Part shown: piece after piece, positions 1-12,379 of the stretch
Position numbering within the stretch: position 1 is the stretch's first letter
How the letters are laid out: the number at the start of each line of letters is the position of its first letter
DNA from: Metopolophium dirhodum
Lineage: Eukaryota > Arthropoda > Insecta > Hemiptera > Aphididae
DNA length: 64,000 nt
Assembly (NCBI RefSeq): GCF_019925205.1
Contig: NC_083562.1
Location: forward strand, 14,694,001 to 14,758,000
Reading direction: 5' to 3'
The notes under the pieces: generated by a model
What the model was told of the DNA's origin: nothing
Databases searched by the model: none
The model's input: the letters and a program-made list of their open reading frames with translations, nothing else
Position numbers and translations under genes: made by a program

Positions 1-1639
1 AGAATGCGTTAATCATGTAAAATTATAAAAATTATAATCTCTCTGGAAGTATATTTAAGTACACCTATTATTTTTTTTTCCATAAATATTACAGGTGAGG
101 AGGAGACTTATATACTATTATAGGCATATTATATTATAAACAAAAACGTATGATGCTATTTAAATTGTTATCCTAACATACACAATTAAAACGAATATAT
201 TTTCCCGAAATACTGTTGTCATACACTCATACCCTCGAGTGGTATGTTAATTGAGGTCTGGGACCCCATACGACAATCCTGCGATGTATATATACACGTT
301 TCCCGACCTGTATCACACACCTATATATATATATATTATATATGTACGCCAAACAAACTCATAGGAACGGTTTCGTCGCTCTGTAGCTTAAATTTCCACT
401 ACAGAAATGTATTGCTATTTGCTGCTGTAACGGATTCTATTTCAAATAGCTTAAAAATCAACCTTTTTTTACGCATAATATGTGAAAAGTATCAAATTTG
501 GGAGGTAATGAAACTAAATTATTGTAATCGCTATACCTATACTGAGTATCATTTGCAAATTGGGATCACAGAAGTTGAACATTAACTATACGAATTGTAT
601 ATAATATATACACCATGTATAATAAACAGGATGGAAAAGTATCTTATTATTATGTACCTAGTTAACGTATGGCTGTTAATGCATAATCATTGTGAATCGA
701 TCATTTAGAATTTCATAAAACGTGTCATTATTTTTGACTTATATTGTTTTTTTATGATAGCTTACATTTTTTTAAGCACATATATTTTTATATCAACAAC
801 AAAATAAACTTTATTATTTTTTATAGTAACAGATATTTATTGTTTAATTGATTATAATATAGTATTGCTTCTTTTTATGAAAATGTTGTTATTGAGGGGA
901 ATCATGAATTTCAGTTCACTGCTTTATTAACTACATTTTCTCTAAAGCTTAGTAAATATTTTTGATTAAAATATTTGGTGATTCTTTAATCTTTGTCTTA
1001 TACATGTATTTTATATTTTTAAACAAATGTTATATAAACTAATCAATAACCAGTCAATTTTAAATAGAATCTCATATAGTAAAGTTCGATGGTTCATTCT
1101 TTATACAATTTAAAAGTTTTTGTTTTAAATCATGCACATTTCGTTTTGCATAAAATCAAGTACTTATATAGTTTTCAATTAAAATATATTTTAGTATTGC
1201 TGATTTAAGTTGACATAATGTGACGCATCTATTATCCTGCAGCTTAACCACTGCCAATCTTTAGAGATAAGACGAGTACTTATAAACTTAAGTCAATCTA
1301 AGTAATTAAAAAATAGATTTTCTCTTCGATATGGATGTAAACAATTACTATTATTTATGTATATAACTATTAATTCTTAATAAATATTTAATTACGTGTG
1401 GTCTACGGACACTACGAACAATTGACGCCCAGTACACTGAAAATAGTACGAGAGTTAGTTACAAACGTACACATCGAGCCCAGTTCCATCACAACTCGGA
1501 CGGCGATCAGGTCTCGAATAAACAAACTGAGACGTGGACGTTGAGGTTGCGTACCAAAACAGTGACCGGTAGATATATGGGTATGACCGAAGTACAAGAA
1601 CCCTGCACTGGCACATTGGGTCATCAAGCCCAAACCATT
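1..1639. other. AT-rich DNA without a supported gene
   Basis: Low-complexity AT-rich sequence with a TA run near 320-340. A 113-codon frame from 244 has no domain, no splice support and AT-driven composition, so I do not accept it. From about 1395 the base composition becomes more balanced (more CpG and GC), which may be a further, unrecognisable upstream part of the GMC pseudogene that follows. Confidence 0.6.
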
Positions 1640-1966
1640 TCAACGTGTTAAAAAAATGTTTGCAAACAAACACAATACCTACCAGGCCACTGCTGAAGCC
1701 CGTGCCAGAGTCCAAGAATATGTAGAGCTGTTCTCACCGGCATTTCACGGTCACCACATTATTATTTACCATCCGGTCGGCACGTGCAGGATGAACACAG
1801 ACACACAGACACCGTCCCTGACCCATCTAATGTACCCTGTTATACCGCCGTGTTCGACCACTGGTTATGCAGGGTCTCCGGGTAGTGGACAACGTGCCTA
1901 ACCTACCTATCAGCGTCCATCTCAACAGCGTCCACCATCGTGATTGTCGAAAAGGTCCCTGACCAG
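1640..1966 (+). pseudogene. Broken C-terminal part of a GMC oxidoreductase (glucose-dehydrogenase-like)
   Basis: GMC oxidoreductases are FAD enzymes that oxidise alcohols and sugars; insects carry many glucose-dehydrogenase-like members. Only the C-terminal GMC_oxred_C portion is visible. A segment reading NKHNTYQATAEARARVQEY leads into the family hallmark YHPVGTCRM at 1767-1793. DTVPDPSN at 1808, LRVVD at 1876-1890 and TIVIVEK around 1934-1951 then follow the order seen in family members (PVGTCRMG, then VVD..LRV.G..GLRVVD, then ..N..A.IMIAEKAAD). These pieces lie in three different frames, so at least two or three indels break the coding. The FAD-binding N-terminal half is missing. Base composition is clearly less AT-rich than the flanks. 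It is probably a decayed gene copy; an alternative is a retrocopy fragment. I am confident of the family and less sure of the edges. Confidence 0.72.
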
Positions 1967-2040
1967 TCCAAACATTGCTCGTGATCGCCGTTTGACAACC
2001 TGTGGTTAACATCCACGTCCGCTAGCGCTTGTTTTATTCT

Positions 2041-3500
2041 TACCTTATTTTTTGTTGTTTTTTTTTTTTTTCCATAAGTATGTTTTTGGGCTGGATAAAA
2101 TATTTTTTGTTTCTGGCCGATTTGTCGTAAGATTTTTGATGTCGGGGTTACTTATTATTAACAAAAACAAAATTACGATTCATAGCTTTTCCTTTTAGAG
2201 AAAAAATATTTAGTTATGTGCCATGTTTTTTTATTTATAGTTTTCATTCAATATTTTAACTATCTGCCTATATGGGTTTATCGTTGGTTTTAGTAGTTCT
2301 ATGTAATTTGTTTCAATTATGAATTTCCAATGTTATTTTAAATATAATCGAATTATTACTATTAATAGGTAGGAAGTTATTATTTTAGTCACATTTAAAC
2401 TATTTTAAGTAAACGAAGTTATTACGGGGAAACAATTGAACTAATCGATATTAATAATTATTATTTCACTATAACTAATAAGTAGTTACTAGTACCTATG
2501 TTATTATTGTATGTTACAATTAAAAATAGTCATCTACACCAAAAATTAATGAAATTTGACTTTTTTTTGTATCTGTTTCATTAGATTTATTGATTATTAT
2601 AAAAATTAATAAAATATTGTATTAAAAGATAATTTAATAAAAACATGACGTATCTATAGCTCTAATTTTATTATTCTATAATTTGATTTAATTACAAATA
2701 TTAATGAGCTTACTCAACCTTAGGTGGGCCGTAAATAAATAAAGTAGTGAATTAAAACTGATGATATTTTGACCATCTACATTTTTAAGAAAAATCTATT
2801 TACAAAAGTTTATTAAAAGATGGTTGTGACCAACTATTTGAAAAAATTAAGTTGATTGTTTTTGTTTGTACAAGTCTAAATTTTTTTATTCACCCTAAAA
2901 AATTGCCAGTTTAAAATTGTGAATCATCTTCATCTTCTAGAAATTCATTCCATACATAGTACACACGATATGCACATAAAATAATGTAGATACGTACCTA
3001 TATTACATTTTTCATACAGATTTTTAAACTTAAAAAATTCAAAATATGCCGCAAATGGTTTCATAAAATTTGTACGCAAATATCAACTTAAAGTCTCTCT
3101 AAAAAAAAAAATATGCCTATTGCGCAAATTTTTTAATTTTTAACAAAAATATTCACGATAAATACCTACGGAACGTTAACTTGTTAGTACTATAATAATA
3201 TATCATTATCAACATGTTTGGATGTACAGTTTATGTGACTAACTTGAAATAATTTTCGATACTGGTCAGCATAAGTGAACTATTAAATATTTAAAAAAAT
3301 ATTATTTTTTATCTAATATTATTACACATTATTTAATTTACAATTAGGATGAGGATTTTGAAATATTCTCGACATAAACTCAGTGTTTAGTAAATCGTCG
3401 TAATTTTGAACTCCCGTCAACCTGCGTGTACACTCAACAAAAATATATTAAAAAACTATGAACATAAAAATCCAAAGTATAATATTAATGAATAAATTAT
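2041..3500. other. AT-rich DNA; short dispersed repeat at 2106-2185
   Basis: No gene seen. A T-rich stretch (2047-2071) is followed at 2106-2185 by about 80 bases resembling 36622-36710, sharing CCGATTTGkCGTAA and a later TTATTAwnAACAAAAACA. This marks an old dispersed repeat directly behind the GMC pseudogene. The rest is AT-rich with no sustained reading frame. Confidence 0.55.
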
Positions 3501-5796
3501 AATGCTTCGACGGTAGGACTTGTGTGTCTGGTGACGAGAAGTGTCGACGAAGGCGTGGGGGTAGGGGGGGGGGGGGATTCTCCGACTAGTGAGTGCGTGC
3601 GCACTAAAGGAAGATATTCTTTTTTTTAAAAAAACCGTATACGGAGTCTCTACATCGTTTATTTAAATATAATTGATAAATATCATCATATTATATTATA
3701 ATTTGTATACTGTATACAGTGTGTACTGGTCGTTATAAAAGCACGGCAGACTATGGCAAGCACTGCGATCCCTGTTGAACACATATATGTTATATTATAT
3801 TATATATATATATATATTCCGCCATATTGAGCCCGAGATGCTGTGGGCCACGGGGGGGCGGCGGCGGCGGACGATAAAAACGAGAGGCGCGCTGTATTTT
3901 AATCTCGTATAACTCATCTCCCTCCTACTCTCGACGACTCGCGCCATAAAAAGCAGTCCAAGTAAACTGCAGAAACAAAAGGCTCCGCCACCGCCTCCGT
4001 TGTGCGCGTGTGTGCGTGCGCGCGCGGTAGGAGAGGGGACGGCGCGCGGAGGAGTTTAGGTTTTACGACGTAGCCTTCTTAATTATATATGCGCGCAACG
4101 ATTTTTCTTGACTCCCCGCCGCCGCCGATTTGCAAAGGCGAGAGGTGACCTCCCCCTCGTCGCCCTCACCACCGTCGGAAAAACGGGAGCTCGTTTGAAT
4201 CCAAAACACAATTTATAAGCTTAAAGGGCGCGCGCGCGTTCCCGGAGCGTGTATATGTATGTGTGTGTGTGTATAATATATATATTTGTATTATACTGCG
4301 CGGGACGCAAAAAATAAGCCGAGTGCAATTTACGATTCTGCGGTCGGTCTGCGGCCGCCGCCGGTTAATATATATATATTTAAGCGGGACGAAGTTTTTC
4401 GTTGGGCAAACAAAAAACTCCGTTTCGGTTCTACAAAACCGTATAATGAACCAAACGGATAAAATCATAATAAATATAGCACGACTGTACCTCATAATGT
4501 TTCATACAAGGGTATAAAAGGTAGATACTGGAGGCTCGTAAGTAATATTTTAATATTTATATACTTTTTGCAGTCGATCAAACCCTCGCGCGAATCGATC
4601 TTATATCTCCCTAATAATATATACCCAGGTACTGCAGTTATACCATATATACCACGACCGATGTGCCACTAGTGCACTACCGGTTTAATAGACATGACTT
4701 TCACAAATCATATATTTTGTAGACATGTTGTCCTTTTAAATATTATAAAATGTATATGTGTATTGGTTTCACGCTTTTTTTTTTGTATCTCTTTCGCTAT
4801 TTTTACAACACACAAAGCTATTGTGGCACTATAGTTAAGTGTGAATACAATTGCAGAAAAGAAATGACTGTTTGATTTCGTCAATATTATTGTCTTCAAT
4901 CGTCAGAAAAGCCCCTACAGAACAACAACTGCAAAATTTGTTGACAACATTTTATTTCCGTTATGCGCGATGGTGTCGCAGTTTTCAAATAACGCATCTA
5001 ATAGTAAATCACGTCTATAGGTACACATATTTAGTCCAAAGCGAATAGGACCGTATACACTACACACGCACTGGCAGTGTGAGTCTCTCTGCGAGGTGTC
5101 TGACGTTTAACATGTGAAGGTTTGAGAAAAACGGGATCGCGATGTTTGCGTCGGTTAGGTGAGGTTTCAATGTTTGAAACGACTATGACGTGTGTGCGCG
5201 CGTGTGTGTGTGTGTGTGGGTAGGTAAGGGTGGGCGGGGCAAAAGTTTATCGCTTTACCTGTCGGACGACGAACAATAACCGCACGCTGTCGCGTATTAT
5301 TTATAAAGTAAATATATATGTAAAGGATGGATTTTACCACCTCGCAGAGCGTTGCGGTGGCGTGGGAGGGGAGGAGATTCGTTCCCGCGGGAGAATGCCG
5401 CCGCCTCAAGACGCGCGAGCGTGTTATCTGCGGTCCGGGCGATAAAATTGGTGGACAGAAAAACCACGAAGTGCGCGCGGGTTTACGAGCTCCTTGGGAA
5501 ACGATCGCGACGAAAACTGCGCGCGCGATAAGGTGGCGAAATTTATGGCGGTGGCGGTTGTGGTCGTCGTATAACGCGCTGCGCGACGACGGTGGCCGAT
5601 GGCCGAGAAAGTCCGCGGCGGGGTGGGCGGCCACGGATTTACGGTGGCGGGCGGGGCGAGGCGACATTATTATTGTGTGCACCGCTCGGCAAAAACTGTG
5701 AGGGCTGATAAAGGCGACCGTCGCGAGCGGTGGACGGCCGGCTGGTGGTAGGGGTGGCGAAAAAGAGACGACGCATAGCTCGAAGACGAAGGCAAA

Positions 5797-5827
<31 letters not shown>

Positions 5828-6260
5828 GCGGTCGGCGGCGCGCGTACAAATATATTGATCGGGGGCGGGCTCACTACTCTTTCTCTGCTCTCTTTTTGAC
5901 CATCTTTCGTTCTTCTTTTTTCCACACCCGCTCGGTGGCAGGGTCGCTCGCCCGTCCGTCTGCGAACGACCGACGACCGTCCGCGCGGGCCACGTAATAT
6001 AAGTCGGTGTGCTGCCGTCCCGCGCGTCAAAAAAAATTATATTACCCTGAAAATAGTCCGATTTGGCCCGTGGTCGTGTCGACTTTTTAGCTTTAGTAAC
6101 GTCGATATTTTTAAGTGCTCCAACCCCGTCCATCGCCGGCGGCCGGTCGGCTGACATGTGACGGCCGATGAGTGGGTAGTGCGATAGGGGCTTACACGTT
6201 AACGCGTATTTATTACCGCTGTCGTCGTTGCAGGACTTATATCCTCCCTCTCTATACGCA
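3500..6260. promoter_or_regulatory. Large CpG-rich island, candidate promoter or 5' UTR region
   Basis: Dense CpG and GC-rich sequence inside AT-rich flanks. It contains a 13-G run (3564-3576), a TA tract (3781-3818), CG/GC alternation (4016-4028), a GT microsatellite (5190-5218) and a GAC tract (5800-5823). Long frames on both strands (for example 287 codons on -, 124 on +) are low-complexity and overlap each other, as expected from GC-rich DNA without stops. Good + strand donor-like sites occur at 5159 (TTAG/GTGAGG) and 5224 (GTAG/GTAAGG), so a non-coding first exon reading rightwards is possible. No TATA box or unambiguous start site could be fixed by eye. Confidence 0.5.
5800..5823. repeat. 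(GAC)n trinucleotide tract
   Basis: About eight GAC units in the CpG-rich island. In the reverse strand it would read as Arg/Val/Ser-type homopolymers, which explains the repetitive residues in the overlapping long frames. Confidence 0.9.
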
Positions 6261-6269
6261 CGCACGATG

Positions 6270-9200
6270 AAAATGTACTACATCTCAGTTCACTTTCCTT
6301 GAAAAAATAAATTTTTTTCATGTTTGTTGTAGATTATATGATTTACGCGTAGTTGTATAGAGATACGTTGAAGAAAGAATATCGTTAAATCCTAACTTTT
6401 TTATGATTTAAAAAAATAATTATTTAAAAATGTATATTAATCTTTAATGATATATATTATGTAGAACGTAGGTATAATACGGATGTACAATGTACAAAAT
6501 ACAAAATATGTGTCATATTATATAATAGGTATTTTATATGTCTACTATCTACGAGTTTTGATCAAAATCGAACAATATTTACAACAGGCTGGTCGGGTTT
6601 TTATAAGAAAGTAACTACTTTACCCTTTACGGTCCGCCTAGAGTGATTAACTATGTATATACTGTATAGTATAATATAATACATCCCATCGTCAATTTTA
6701 AATATGTGGTTTTTGGGGGAGGCAAGCACTCCCCTCATGGCATGCCTAACATATTACGGGCCATGCAGATTAAATGAAGGTAGATAGTGGGTTATATACA
6801 TAATATAATATATAAAATATATTATTTAATACGAATACATTATATTAAAAGGTTGACGAAATATTTAAGCTGCAAAATGAAAATATTATATAATATAATA
6901 TGGGATTTGCATGATTACGAATCAGTAAACAAGTCAGCCTATTTTATTGTTTGATACCACTATACCAGGTGATGGGCCAAAACTATAACCAATGGTATAT
7001 TATATTCGCTATTAGGCATTAAGTTATGCAGCTCGTAAACCAGGATTTAATGTTGCAGAACAAATGTATACAAACATGATACGAAAAAAATAAAACGTAT
7101 GTCATTTTTTTGCCTACCAGAAATACTATAAATTGTAATTTTTATATTCTGGTGATTCGTTAAAAATTTAACCATTCTTACATTAAGGTATACTATATTT
7201 TTCCTTATTTCAATCATTACTAGATACATTCGTTTAGTGTAATTCTGGAGAATATGAACTTTTATACAGCAAAATTAAAACCCAAATATTACACATAACA
7301 CATGTATAGCGACTAACGAGGAATAATCAAACAAATAGTAATATACAAGAATAGAAACATTCCAAGACCATAAAGTACAACTTATAATACAATGATGAAA
7401 TTGTATCACAGATGGATGACAAGTCTTTGCCTAAAAATCTAACAAAGTTTGGCTTTTAACGTGTACAATTTATTCGACATTAGATATATTATAATATATA
7501 TGTATATGTCATCTCAAGTAGTGTGACAATATAACGTCATAATGCTATTATTGTCGAAGAACAAATTTGAACTTTATTACAATAGTTTGAATATACATTT
7601 AAAAATGTCTTACGGTCCCATACTACGACGTGTATGCGCTGCAGCTGTTACGTGTTTGTTATTATGAATAACAAATTACAGAAAATAATCTCAAGTCTCA
7701 ACAATGAACAAGTATACCTTACGTGTACTATATAAATTATAAGTTGCTTCCTACAAAACAATACTCTGGTGTTAAAGTTATTTTTCAATTAGTTTTTATT
7801 TTACCATTTGCGTCACACAGCACCTAGAACACGTAGGTAATATTTTAATCTATGTATTGGACGCTTTACTGCCTATCGTCCCAACAGTAGAGTTTCAAAC
7901 ACTCACTGACCACTTGAAATATTCTATTTAGGGGTAAATACCTACGTGTTTTTTAGGGGCTCAAAACCCGTTTTACCACGAATCCCCCTAACATATTCCA
8001 GCGACCGTTTCAATGATTGTATTGTTAGGCAACTGTGTCCCACGTATACATTCATAATGTACATCCACGAACAGGATAGGGTTAATGTGTTGAATTTACA
8101 AATTTCATTTGGTCATCAATTGAATAAATTGTATTGAGTCTACAATATTACCCAAATGTTATACCTATGAATCGCAAATAATTTTAAAAATATTGTACGC
8201 AAATATAAAAATAAAACTATTTTTACTAATCATATTTCAGACTTCCAAATCAATATTAAAATAAAGTACATATTTACATTTCAAAGTGATCATTGATAAC
8301 ACATAAATCGAAAAAGAAGTATAAAATGTACAGTTAAGATTAGTTTTAGATAAATTAATTGTTTTACTGCTAAAATTATGCGTAGGTATATATTATAGTA
8401 TATTATATTATTAATATATTCTACTGGTTCGTATCCAATGCAGATCCATATACGTACACATTACATTTTATTTGAATATTATTTATTTTATGTTTCTACA
8501 AACTGTTTTTTAGTTTAATTAAAACTATTAAAAATATGATGACGAAATTTATTGTATTATGGTTAAAAGGATAAAATTGAATATTAAATTATAGGTACTT
8601 GAATAAAATCCCGGATGATGATATAAAAATAAAAATTAAATATAAATATTTTCTGTAACAATTGTATTTGGTTCATTTTATATTGCTATGTATAGGTAGG
8701 TACCTATAATATTATGTTGCAGTCTGTCAAATCCTACATTTCTGCAGTAAACAAATACAATTAAAATTATTTATTTTGTGTTTAAGACAAGATGAATATA
8801 TATAAACTATTTTAATAACCTATTCCAAACTGTATCATAATATTTTATGTTGGCTATAATGTACGTCCATAGCGTTATGAAAATCTATAAAATATGTAGG
8901 TATAATACTATAAATTATAATTAACAGTTGTTTAATATAAAAATAAACGATAATGCTTGTGCCGTATATAGTGCTATACGAATTAGTTCGAAAGATTTAA
9001 GAATTTCATTAAAATATAAAAACGTAAAATATATTTTAAATAACGGTATTTTGAATAAAAAAAAACTCTTTTACAAGTGTGCGTCACTTATAAAGCCGTA
9101 CTAGAATTACTGCTTTACTAGGTAAATACAAGAATCAACATTATAAACGAATATACTTATTCAGATGAAAGGGTTTGCCTACAGACTTTTCGGAGAGGTT

Positions 9201-11380
9201 ATTGAAAAACTTTTGAAACAAAGAGCTATTTATATGCATTTCCATCAATGTACACGTTCAATGATCGTATTATTAAAATTAAATTGTATCATATAGTAAT
9301 ATTAGACGCGTTTACCTATGATCTTAAGACGTATTGTTTGGTTTCAACAGTATTGTGCTACACTGTACGTCTGTACGTAGTAGGTACTCAGTGACTACTC
9401 ACACAATATTATATATATAATGTACCAATAATAATATATTATATTGGTTAATTTTTTTTTTTCAATTTGTTTATTATTTTTTATATAATATATTGTATAT
9501 ATTATTAATGAAGCAAATTTATATTTTTTGTGTTAATTCTTTTTTTTTTAATAAAATGGTGGAATGTAAATTTAATAATAAATTAATTTAATCGGAAGTT
9601 ATTGTGTGTATTGGTGAAAAAATAGATTGTGAATCAGTGTTTTATACTATAAAATGTATAGGGTAATAATGACAAAAGGTAATTCTTTATTTTCTATGCC
9701 CGATTTATTAATGATCTGAGGACATCTATTGATGTAACTATTTTATATATATAATCATTGATCACTTACTGAAAATTGTAATTTGTTTTATTATTATTAT
9801 TATTATACTTTTGTTTACATCTTATTTTAGAATAGTTACTGATATAAAACAGATTACTACGATAGCTTAGCCTATATCGAGGGGAGCAACAAGATGTATC
9901 TAGTATCTGGGGAATGTCATTCGATATAAAAACAATAAACATCATAGGACAGCTGAAGGTAATTTATTTTATACCCCCAATTTTTCAAAACTCATCCACT
10001 TCTTATTCCCTTATAGCTGATTTTAATTAAACAAAAAAAAAAGGTAACTATAACATTAATTAAAGATTAAGGGTTTAAAACCAGTAACAAGATTGGAATA
10101 GGTTTGCTAAGGGTTGGAGTGCTAAGTGAGGGATTATCTAATGTAATAGTAGAAGTGTTTTACCTATTAAAGCTTGTCGTCTAGTTCACACCAAAGTAAT
10201 ATCGCCCAATTTTTTGCAATGGAATTTTATGTTATTAACTAACAAAGTTATTACAGTTAATATTCGTGTTTCGTTTGGCGTATATTATACGTATATTTGT
10301 TTCTCTTGGGCAAAAATTTTATTTCTTATGTCAAATTTACACTAGACCAACTAAATTAAAACGAATAGCGACTAGTTTGTAAAAATCTGGTGTATTAATT
10401 TATTATTATATTCAATATTATCAATTATATTTTAGTTATAGTTAAGTAATTAAAATTTACATATTTTATTATGCACAACAATGTGCAATTGGCAGTAAAA
10501 AGGTAAATAGTCTCATGAATCATATTATGCGCATAGCGTATAGATTTTTTTATATTAAATGCACCTCTATATGATACATATTATTATACTCTATACGCAC
10601 ATCGCCCTGGTAAATGGTTCATAAATAATATATATTTTACCAGTAATTCCGAACGTTTTTACCATTCCGCGTGCTATATATTGGATTTTGATAATTAATA
10701 CCGAGAATTTTAAGCACTGAATCCATCGAAATATTTTCTAAAAAGAGAGTGGAAAAACGATAGAAAATATTATATATATACATTATAGTGTACGAGAACG
10801 GGATGACAACGTAGTTGCTATTGGAAACAATAATAATATGTCTATAATAATAATATAATACAATTATGAAAATAAATCGAAAAATGTCATTCTTCTTCCG
10901 CCACGTAGGACGTCCGGTTATAATAATTAATAAATATTTGGACCCAGTGACATTGCCGTATAAACAATATGCCACGGCCGTGATGGGCGGCGATTAAAAA
11001 ATAAACATAAATAACAATAATAATAAATAAAAAACCAAACAAAATTAACGAGTTTTTAACCGCAGTGGACAGAGACCGACTATCGATAGGTACCTCTCTA
11101 CTCTTCCCCTTCGCCTGAAACACACTCGACACACGAAAAATGTATGTATTTAATCATTGGTCATTTTCCACACACATACACACATTCGTGTAAATACGCG
11201 TACATGTGTATTGTTTAATGCACATTTTACATTCGGCGTACATGTGCTGAAATTCCCAAAAGAACGAAAAACGAACGTGCTCCGATGATTAAACAAACAT
11301 AATAATAATATTTGCAAATATAATATATATAATAATATAATAAATAAATAACGCGTACACGCGTCTAATTGGATTTGATA
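6270..11380. other. AT-rich intergenic or intronic DNA
   Basis: About 5 kb with no supported exon, RNA gene or recognisable transposon. It contains TA-rich tracts (around 9400-9500) and an ATT microsatellite near 9790-9810. A + frame at 7946-8137 and - frames near 10637-11132 are short and compositionally driven. Confidence 0.6.
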
Positions 11381-12110
11381 ATATTTCGACAACCGTAGTA
11401 CAATGTGTGTGTGTCTGTTTGCCGAGCGTTTGGAAAATTCCCAAAAATCGCCGTCCGCAGCTGACCTAACCCAACCGCAGGCGGCACCCCCGGTCGGCAC
11501 CCCCGAGTGGGTAGGGGTGGGTGGGTGCTGTGACCGCGGGTGGCGAACGTGTTTTTTCCAACGCTAAAACAAATAGGATACAAAATAAATATTGTCGTCC
11601 TATTATTTATTGTAATAATAGTATGTGCACATTATCGTCGTTGTCGCTGGCCTGTCGGAGATTAAAACTATCGCACGATCCGCTCGTTCCGTATTATAAT
11701 ATAGGCGTATATAGTGTTATAATAATAATAATAATATACACTGCTAGTGCACTGCATCAGACTAGACGTCCGAACAGAGAACTATTATATAAACCATTAT
11801 TATTGCCGTCGGAGCAAAGCCCACCCAGTCCCTCCTCTCTCGCCAGCGCGTTATTCGCACCGACCACCGCGATATTATTTTACAAATAGTATATATAATA
11901 TATATATGAATACTATTGATAAATATTATAATAAAACGGCAGACAACGGGCGTGCGTGTTGTTTGCCTTTGACCGATATAATCCGTGCACGCACATAATA
12001 ATATTAAATATTATATGCTCACCCCATACCGGAATATAATATACGTGTGTACATGCGATGATCCGGAAACCGTCGTTGGTCCTCCGCATGGTGGTCATTT
12101 GTCAAAATCC
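11380..12110. promoter_or_regulatory. CpG-containing island, candidate regulatory region
   Basis: GC-richer block with GTGGGTGGGT-type G-rich sequence (11508-11525) and several CpG clusters, between AT-rich flanks. Overlapping frames on both strands (116 codons -, 122 codons +) contain homopolymeric Ile/Tyr stretches from AAT/TAT microsatellites and are not accepted as genes. Confidence 0.35.
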
Positions 12111-12379
12111 GAAATCGCTGAGGTATTATGAATTATAATATTAACCGAAATTTTATCATCATAAAGTAGATGGACGGTACCTATCGTCATCGTTTGTATA
12201 ATAATATAATCATCACAATAATATTATTATCACCGTCTTCGGTCAATCGTACCGTAACAATAACGTCATCTTGTGTGGTTAATGTGTTAAGTACCTACCT
12301 GCGAGTCGTCCCCGTAAAAATCGAAACGCGGCCACTGTCATATTATAATTATATGAATGATATGATTATTTAAAAACAT

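Noticed and set aside
5167..6265. Long minus-strand frames of 287 and 208 codons and a 124-codon plus frame
   Set aside because: They overlap each other on both strands in GC-rich, stop-poor DNA and consist of low-complexity Arg/Pro/Ala/Val stretches from GAC and GT tracts. No domain is visible.
11150..11583. Minus frames of 116 and 72 codons
   Set aside because: The longer ends in microsatellite-derived residues, and both cover the same CpG-containing island; no splice or domain support.
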